Positions 49,858-53,901 of a stretch of 53,901 bases of DNA are shown one piece after another (position 1 is the stretch's first letter; every line of letters begins with the position of its first letter). Source of the stretch: Pseudomonas sp. Irchel s3h14 (GTDB lineage Bacteria; Pseudomonadota; Gammaproteobacteria; Pseudomonadales; Pseudomonadaceae); assembly GCF_900187425.1 (NCBI RefSeq), contig NZ_FYDJ01000029.1, positions 1 through 53,901 on the forward strand, written 5' to 3'. The notes beneath the pieces were generated by a model. That model was given only the letters and a program-made list of their open reading frames with translations. It was not told the origin of the DNA and did not search any database. A program made the position numbers and the translations under genes.

Positions 49858-50207
49858 CAGCGCAACTCGGTGGTTTTGCCGTCGACCGTGATGCGTTCGG
49901 CGCGCATTTCATCGGGTTTGTTGCGATTCTGATAGCCGACCACGGTGGCCGTGTTCCCCACACTCAGCATGTCCCGGGAAAGGCCGCGGTTTTCCATGCG
50001 CGAGGGCGGTGCCAGGACGACGTTCCAGGTTTTGTCTTGGGTTTTGAGACGCACGAAGCCGTGCGGATGGGAGTAACCGGATTCTTCTATCGTGCCGTTC
50101 AGCTGCAGGGGGTTGCTGGAGTCGTATTCACTCCAGCCGTGATGCGCGAACGCCGCCGTTGCAGCCAGTAACAGTGACAATCCAATGCTGCCGAGCATGC
50201 CGTTCAT
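49857..50207 (-). CDS. Small secreted protein (DUF6152-like)
   Basis: This 116-residue protein has a signal peptide (1-21, ending ATAAFA) directly followed by HHGWSEYD, then a small beta-barrel-type domain with LNGTIEESGYSHPHGFVRLKTQ and a C-terminal ERITVDGKTTELR. The two N-terminal histidines after the cleavage site and the SHPH motif could bind a metal. AGGAGG six bases before ATG 50207 fixes the start. It is co-translated with the four-helix membrane protein downstream. Its role is not known. Confidence 0.65.
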   Translation of the reverse strand: MNGMLGSIGLSLLLAATAAFAHHGWSEYDSSNPLQLNGTIEESGYSHPHGFVRLKTQDKTWNVVLAPPSRMENRGLSRDMLSVGNTATVVGYQNRNKPDEMRAERITVDGKTTELR

Positions 50208-50515
50208 GACAAGCCTCCTGTTGCAGATCATTGATCAACGTGAGTCCTGACGAGTTTTCACCGCAGAGGGTTTTTAGAATAGTCCGACATTTTTCAGCGC
50301 TGCGCCGAGCAAATGTTTCTGAAGAAGTAGATGTTTGAATATCAATAGCTTGCTTGTCCGGTTCATAGGCGAATGACGATAGCGAATTGGTTAAATGCTG
50401 TCTCCCTAACCATGGCCTACGCTTATCCGCAGGCCAATGTTCATTGAGCAGGGTTTTTCTCCCTGATCGACGTTCACCCGGCACTTATAAAAACAATGCA
50501 ATCGGGAGACAACTT
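50208..50515. other. Divergent gap upstream of tctC
   Basis: The 308-bp region must hold the promoters of the DUF6152-like pair and of tctCBA. I see no gene and no convincing operator or promoter consensus. Confidence 0.5.
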
Positions 50516-51487
50516 ATGTCCGCTTTGTTCCGTCGATTCAGCCGCTGCATCGCAACGGCCGTTACCGCAGCTGCGCTCGCGACACCGGCCTTTGCGCTGG
50601 ACACCGTCAAGTTCATGGCCCCAGGGTCTGTGGGTGGCGGTTATGACCAGACCGCCAGGGTCCTGGGCAAAGCCTTGATCGAGGCCAATACGGCCAAATC
50701 CACCACCTTCGAGAACAAGGGCGGAGCAGGGGGGACATTGGGGCTGGCGCAGTTCGCCAACAGCACCAAGGGCGATCCGAATGCGCTGCTGGTTGTCGGT
50801 GCGATCATGGTCACTGCCATTGAACAGAACAAACCGCAAATCACCTTGAAGGACGTAACGCCGATTGCCCGGCTGTTTACTGAATACAACGTGATTGCCG
50901 TCCGCAAGGAGTCCGAGTTCAAAACCCTGGAGGACTTGCTGAAAGTCTTCAAGGACAAGCCGACCAGTATCTCCTGGGGCGGTGGCTCCAAGGGGTCGAT
51001 CGATCACATCGGCATTGCCGAATTGGCCGCAAAAATGGGTGTCCCGGTCAACAAGGTGAATTACGTCGCCTTCGCGGGCGGGGGTGAAGTCGTTGCTCAG
51101 GCATTGGGCGGGCAGATCAAGGTGATCACCGGTGGTTATGCCGAGCTTGGCCAATACATCAGGAACGGCCAGTTCCGAGTACTCGCCATCGGCGCGCCCG
51201 AACGCATTGAAGGCATCGATGCACCGACCCTCAAGGAGAAAGGCTACGACGTGACCATCGGCAATTGGCGCGGTGTTTACGGTGCCGCGAATCTCACGCC
51301 CGAGCAGCGCAAAGAAGTGATCGACGCTGTCGTGGCCGCCGCCAACAGCAAAGTCTGGAAAGACAATATCGACACCAACAAATGGTCACCCAACGTCCTG
51401 ACCGGCGATGAGTTCGGCAAATTCGTCGACGAAGAGCATGTGCGGCTGCGGGCGATGCTGGTCGAGGTCGGGCTGGTTTCGAAATGA
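50516..51487 (+). CDS. tctC: Tripartite tricarboxylate transporter binding protein
   Basis: This 323-residue periplasmic protein captures a carboxylate such as citrate for TctAB. It has a signal peptide (1-26, ending TPAFA) and the family's mature pattern: KFMAPGSVGGGYDQTARVL, FENKGGAGGTLGL, ISWGGGSKGSIDH, YVAFAGGGEVVAQALGGQ and GNWRGVYGAANL. The two loops GGGYDQ and GGAGGT form the carboxylate clamp in known family members. GGGAG before ATG 50516 supports the start. It is the first of three coupled genes. A tctDE two-component pair is not in the window. Confidence 0.92.
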   Translation: MSALFRRFSRCIATAVTAAALATPAFALDTVKFMAPGSVGGGYDQTARVLGKALIEANTAKSTTFENKGGAGGTLGLAQFANSTKGDPNALLVVGAIMVTAIEQNKPQITLKDVTPIARLFTEYNVIAVRKESEFKTLEDLLKVFKDKPTSISWGGGSKGSIDHIGIAELAAKMGVPVNKVNYVAFAGGGEVVAQALGGQIKVITGGYAELGQYIRNGQFRVLAIGAPERIEGIDAPTLKEKGYDVTIGNWRGVYGAANLTPEQRKEVIDAVVAAANSKVWKDNIDTNKWSPNVLTGDEFGKFVDEEHVRLRAMLVEVGLVSK

Positions 51488-51978
51488 CTCAGCCTCGCGC
51501 AATAGTGCCGGTGCAACTGGCGATTGGCGCCGGAGTGATTGCCATCAGCGCCGTGTTGGCGGCGGGCGCATTCCGGTTTCCTCCCGAGATGGGCTTCGTC
51601 ATCCTGGGAGCCCACGTCTATCCGTACGCCGTCGCGGTGTTCCTGGGCGTTGTCGGTCTGTTGCTGTGTTATCAGGCCGTCACCGGTGGTTTTCGCGAGT
51701 TGGCAGACCACAGCGACGAAGCTGCCCGAGCGCTGCCCGGCGGCAAATCCGGCGCTGCCTGGGTGACGGCGGGGCTTTTGGGGGTGGCCGTGCTGATTAA
51801 CCTCATCGGCTTCGTCTTGGCCGCAGGGCTGCTATTTGTCTGTTCGGCGCGGGGCTTTGGCAGTCGTCGTCCAGTGAAGGACCTCGCTATCGGTATTGCC
51901 TTGACCCTGCCGATTTACTGGCTGTTCAACGCCGGGCTAGGGGTTTCCCTGCCGCCCCTTGTCAATGCCTGGATCTGA
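51484..51978 (+). CDS. tctB: Tripartite tricarboxylate transporter small membrane subunit
   Basis: This 164-residue inner-membrane protein has four hydrophobic helices (about 8-30, 38-62, 88-115 and 125-155), as is normal for TctB. The helix starts (LAIGAGVIAISAVLAAGAF, VYPYAVAVFLGVVGLLLC, GLLGVAVLINLIGFVLAAG, AIGIALTLPIYWLFN) fit the family. The start overlaps the tctC stop (ATGA), and tctA follows after 24 bp. It forms the membrane complex with TctA. Confidence 0.9.
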   Translation: MTQPRAIVPVQLAIGAGVIAISAVLAAGAFRFPPEMGFVILGAHVYPYAVAVFLGVVGLLLCYQAVTGGFRELADHSDEAARALPGGKSGAAWVTAGLLGVAVLINLIGFVLAAGLLFVCSARGFGSRRPVKDLAIGIALTLPIYWLFNAGLGVSLPPLVNAWI

Positions 51979-52002
51979 CCCGGGCCGAAGGAGGTAAACA
52001 AG

Positions 52003-53511
52003 GTGGAAATTCTCGCGAACCTGGCCATTGGTTTTTCCGCTGCGCTGACACCGATCAATTTGATGTGGGGTTTTATCGGCTGTTTGCTCGGCACCGCCAT
52101 TGGTGTCTTGCCGGGTATCGGACCGGCGCTGACCGTTGCACTGCTGCTGCCGATCACCGCCAAAGTCGATCCTACGGGCGCCTTGATCATGTTCGCCGGT
52201 ATCTATTACGGCGCGCAGTTTGGCGGCTCGACCACTTCCATCCTGCTCAATACGCCCGGTGAATCGTCCTCTATGGTCACGGCCCTGGAAGGCAATCTCA
52301 TGGCGCGCAACGGCCGGGCAGGACCGGCCCTGGCAACGGCTGCGATAGGGTCATTTGTTGCCGGCACCATCGCGACGGTGTTCCTGACATTATTTGCCCC
52401 TATTGTTGCCACGCTGGCGCTCAAGTTTGGTCCTGCCGAGTATTTCGCGATTCTGGTGCTGTCCTTCACGACGGTGTCTGCGGTACTCGGCGCTTCGATG
52501 CTGCGCGGTTTTGTCTCGCTCGGGATTGGACTGACCATCGGCTTGATCGGCCTGGACTCGACCTCGGGCATTGCCCGCTACACCCTGGCGGTGCCGGAGT
52601 TGGTGGATGGCATCGAAGTCGTGCTCGTGGCGGTCGGTTTGTTTGCAGTGGGTGAAGCCTTGTACAGCTTGCTGTATCAAAAAGAAGAAGCGTCCGGTCG
52701 GCACCGCTTGACCTCGTTGTGGATGACGCGCTCTGACTGGAAACGCTCGGTCCCCGCCTGGCTACGGGGCACGTTGATCGGTTTTCCATTCGGGTCGATT
52801 CCGGCCGGTGGCGCTGAAATTCCGACGTTCCTGTCCTATTCGGCGGAACGCAAACTGAGCAAGTACCCGAAAGAGTTTGCAGGCAACAAGGGCGAGGGGG
52901 CGATCGAGGGCGTTGCCGGTCCCGAGGCGGCCAACAACGCGAGCGCGACGGGTTCTTTGGTGCCACTGCTGACGCTCGGCATCCCGACGTCCGCGACTGC
53001 GGCGATTCTGTTGGCCGCGTTCCAGAACTACAACCTGCAGCCGGGGCCGATGCTCTTCCAGACGTCGGGGGAACTGGTCTGGACCCTGGTGGCTTCGCTG
53101 TATGTCGGCAACGTGATTCTGTTGGTGCTGAATCTCCCGTTGGTGGGGCTGTGGGTCAAGCTTCTGCAGATTCCCCGGCCGTACCTGAACGCCGGCATTC
53201 TGGTGTTTGCCACCATCGGCGTGTACGGCATGCGTCACTCTTCCTTCGACCTGTTGCTGATGTTGGCTATCGGTTGGGGTGGGGTATTGATGCGTCGTTT
53301 CGATTTTCCCGTCGCCCCGGTGATCGTCGGCATGCTGCTCGGACCCATGGCTGAAAAGCAGCTGCGCAATGCGTTGTCCATCAGCGAGGGAGACTGGCTG
53401 GTGTTTGTGACGCAACCGATATCGGCCGCGTTCCTCGCGCTGACGCTGCTGGTGCTGGTGATCCCGCATCTGCTTCACGCCCGCGGTATCAAGTTGCATG
53501 AGGACGATTGA
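52003..53511 (+). CDS. tctA: Tripartite tricarboxylate transporter large membrane subunit
   Basis: This 502-residue transporter subunit has about twelve helices. Family signatures are the duplicated loops GVLPGIGPALTVALLLPIT near residue 35 and IPAGGAEIPTFLSY with GVAGPEAANNASATGSLVPLLTLGIPTSATAAILL (read in parts) near 270-330, which line the transport path. The start is GTG, supported by an AAGGAGG site at good spacing. It completes the tctCBA operon. A perfect hairpin follows the stop. The transported acid is unknown, and citrate or another tricarboxylate or dicarboxylate is typical. Confidence 0.93.
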   Translation: MEILANLAIGFSAALTPINLMWGFIGCLLGTAIGVLPGIGPALTVALLLPITAKVDPTGALIMFAGIYYGAQFGGSTTSILLNTPGESSSMVTALEGNLMARNGRAGPALATAAIGSFVAGTIATVFLTLFAPIVATLALKFGPAEYFAILVLSFTTVSAVLGASMLRGFVSLGIGLTIGLIGLDSTSGIARYTLAVPELVDGIEVVLVAVGLFAVGEALYSLLYQKEEASGRHRLTSLWMTRSDWKRSVPAWLRGTLIGFPFGSIPAGGAEIPTFLSYSAERKLSKYPKEFAGNKGEGAIEGVAGPEAANNASATGSLVPLLTLGIPTSATAAILLAAFQNYNLQPGPMLFQTSGELVWTLVASLYVGNVILLVLNLPLVGLWVKLLQIPRPYLNAGILVFATIGVYGMRHSSFDLLLMLAIGWGGVLMRRFDFPVAPVIVGMLLGPMAEKQLRNALSISEGDWLVFVTQPISAAFLALTLLVLVIPHLLHARGIKLHEDD

Positions 53512-53525
53512 GCGAATTGGCCAGC

Positions 53526-53550
53526 GCAGCCTGCCGGGATGGCAGGCTGC
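53526..53550. terminator. Hairpin after tctA
   Basis: A perfect 10-bp stem (GCAGCCTGCC / GGCAGGCTGC) with a GGGAT loop begins 15 bases past the tctA stop. It has no T-run on either side, so termination efficiency is uncertain. Confidence 0.6.
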
Positions 53551-53639
53551 ACGGGTAATGCTGTTCGCTTAAGCTCGGTGTTTCCAGGCATACACATGCG
53601 TCGCGAGGGGGCGGTGGATCAAGAGCCGACCTGTCTTTT

Positions 53640-53901
53640 TTGTGTGTATATCCGTTTCTGCGGTCACGGCGGCTATCGGTTTCGCTTTTACAGCGAGTCA
53701 CTTGGAAAAGCCCCAAGTAACCAAGGGCTCTTGCCCCTTTCGTTCGGTGCCTCGCCTAGGCTCGGCATGCCCTCGCTCCGGTCCTGCTCCGTGGGCCCGC
53801 CGCCATCGGCCATCCATGGCCGGGGGCGGCTAACCCGGCATCCATGCCGGGTTGCCCACTGCGCAGAACCTCCACTCGGCCTCTCGAGGGGGCGGTGCAT
53901 C
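53640..53901. repeat. Long interspersed Pseudomonas repeat, cut by the window end
   Basis: The region contains the block GCGAGTCACTTGGAAAAG and then a run of palindromes: CTAGG core at 53755-53765, CATCGGCCATCCATGGCCG at 53803-53821 and CCCGGCATCCATGCCGGG at 53835-53853, and it ends in CTCGAGGGGGCGGTGCATC. I recall this text as a multi-copy element of fluorescent pseudomonads. Short open frames within it on both strands are artefacts of its composition. The stretch 53551-53639 before it is featureless. Confidence 0.65.

Noticed and set aside
1..53901. CRISPR arrays, tRNA/rRNA genes, transposases, prophage or integrase genes
   Set aside because: No regularly spaced direct repeats, tRNA-like cloverleafs or DDE/tyrosine-recombinase motifs were seen on either strand.

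Overview
The window is Pseudomonas chromosome, most likely the P. fluorescens lineage. The evidence is the gcvP/gcvH glycine-cleavage locus next to a GcsR-type enhancer-binding protein, a DUF2790 protein, an LsfA 1-Cys peroxiredoxin, a TctCBA transporter and several REP-like repeats common in fluorescent pseudomonads. Most genes use GC-rich codons. Several polysaccharide genes (about 14.1-14.8, 16.1-16.6, 22.4-24.0, 31.6-32.2, 34.8-35.7 and 39.2-41.5 kb) are visibly more AT-rich.

Left part (1-9.7 kb). The end of the glycine-cleavage operon (gcvP, gcvH) is read leftwards from a textbook sigma-54 promoter, with gcsR upstream of it. A GTG-started LysR gene then diverges from a four-gene catabolic operon: ureohydrolase (agmatinase/guanidino hydrolase family), aldehyde dehydrogenase, NCS1 permease and a BetA-like GMC alcohol dehydrogenase. 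Together these could import a guanidino-alcohol, oxidise it to the acid and release urea. The substrate is inferred.

9.7-16.6 kb. A convergent operon encodes a PotE-type antiporter and an AdiA-type amino acid decarboxylase. It is followed by a small secreted protein, an isolated family 25 glycosyltransferase, lsfA, and a small secreted protein whose C-terminus looks like a PEP-CTERM/VPLPA-CTERM sorting signal.

17.0-43.0 kb. This is a large Wzx/Wzy-type exopolysaccharide cluster. It holds a short export protein, an outer-membrane beta-barrel, a chain-length regulator, a CpsD-like kinase, GalE, an EptA-like transferase, a clan-A glycoside hydrolase, a Wzy-like polymerase, a Wzx flippase, a Tat-signal mini-protein coupled to a FAD/GMC oxidoreductase, two hexapeptide acetyltransferases, six glycosyltransferases (GT2 x3, GT4, GT26, GT61), a DUF535 protein, a FemAB/GNAT-like protein and, at the far end, the initiating polyprenyl-phosphate sugar transferase. 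I do not recognise this gene set as alginate, Psl, Pel or cellulose. It is the best candidate here for an undescribed system, especially with its decorating enzymes and the nearby orphan sorting-signal protein.

43.4-53.9 kb. This part holds a BktB-like thiolase, a decayed patch with two gene relics (a response-regulator N-terminus and an alpha/beta-hydrolase C-terminus) around repeats and a DUF2790 gene, and a LysR gene divergent from a DadA-like oxidase and an orphan PotF-like binding protein with an altered pocket. A small DUF6644/DUF6152-like pair and a complete tctCBA operon follow. The window ends inside a long interspersed Pseudomonas repeat. I saw no tRNA, rRNA, CRISPR, transposase or phage genes.
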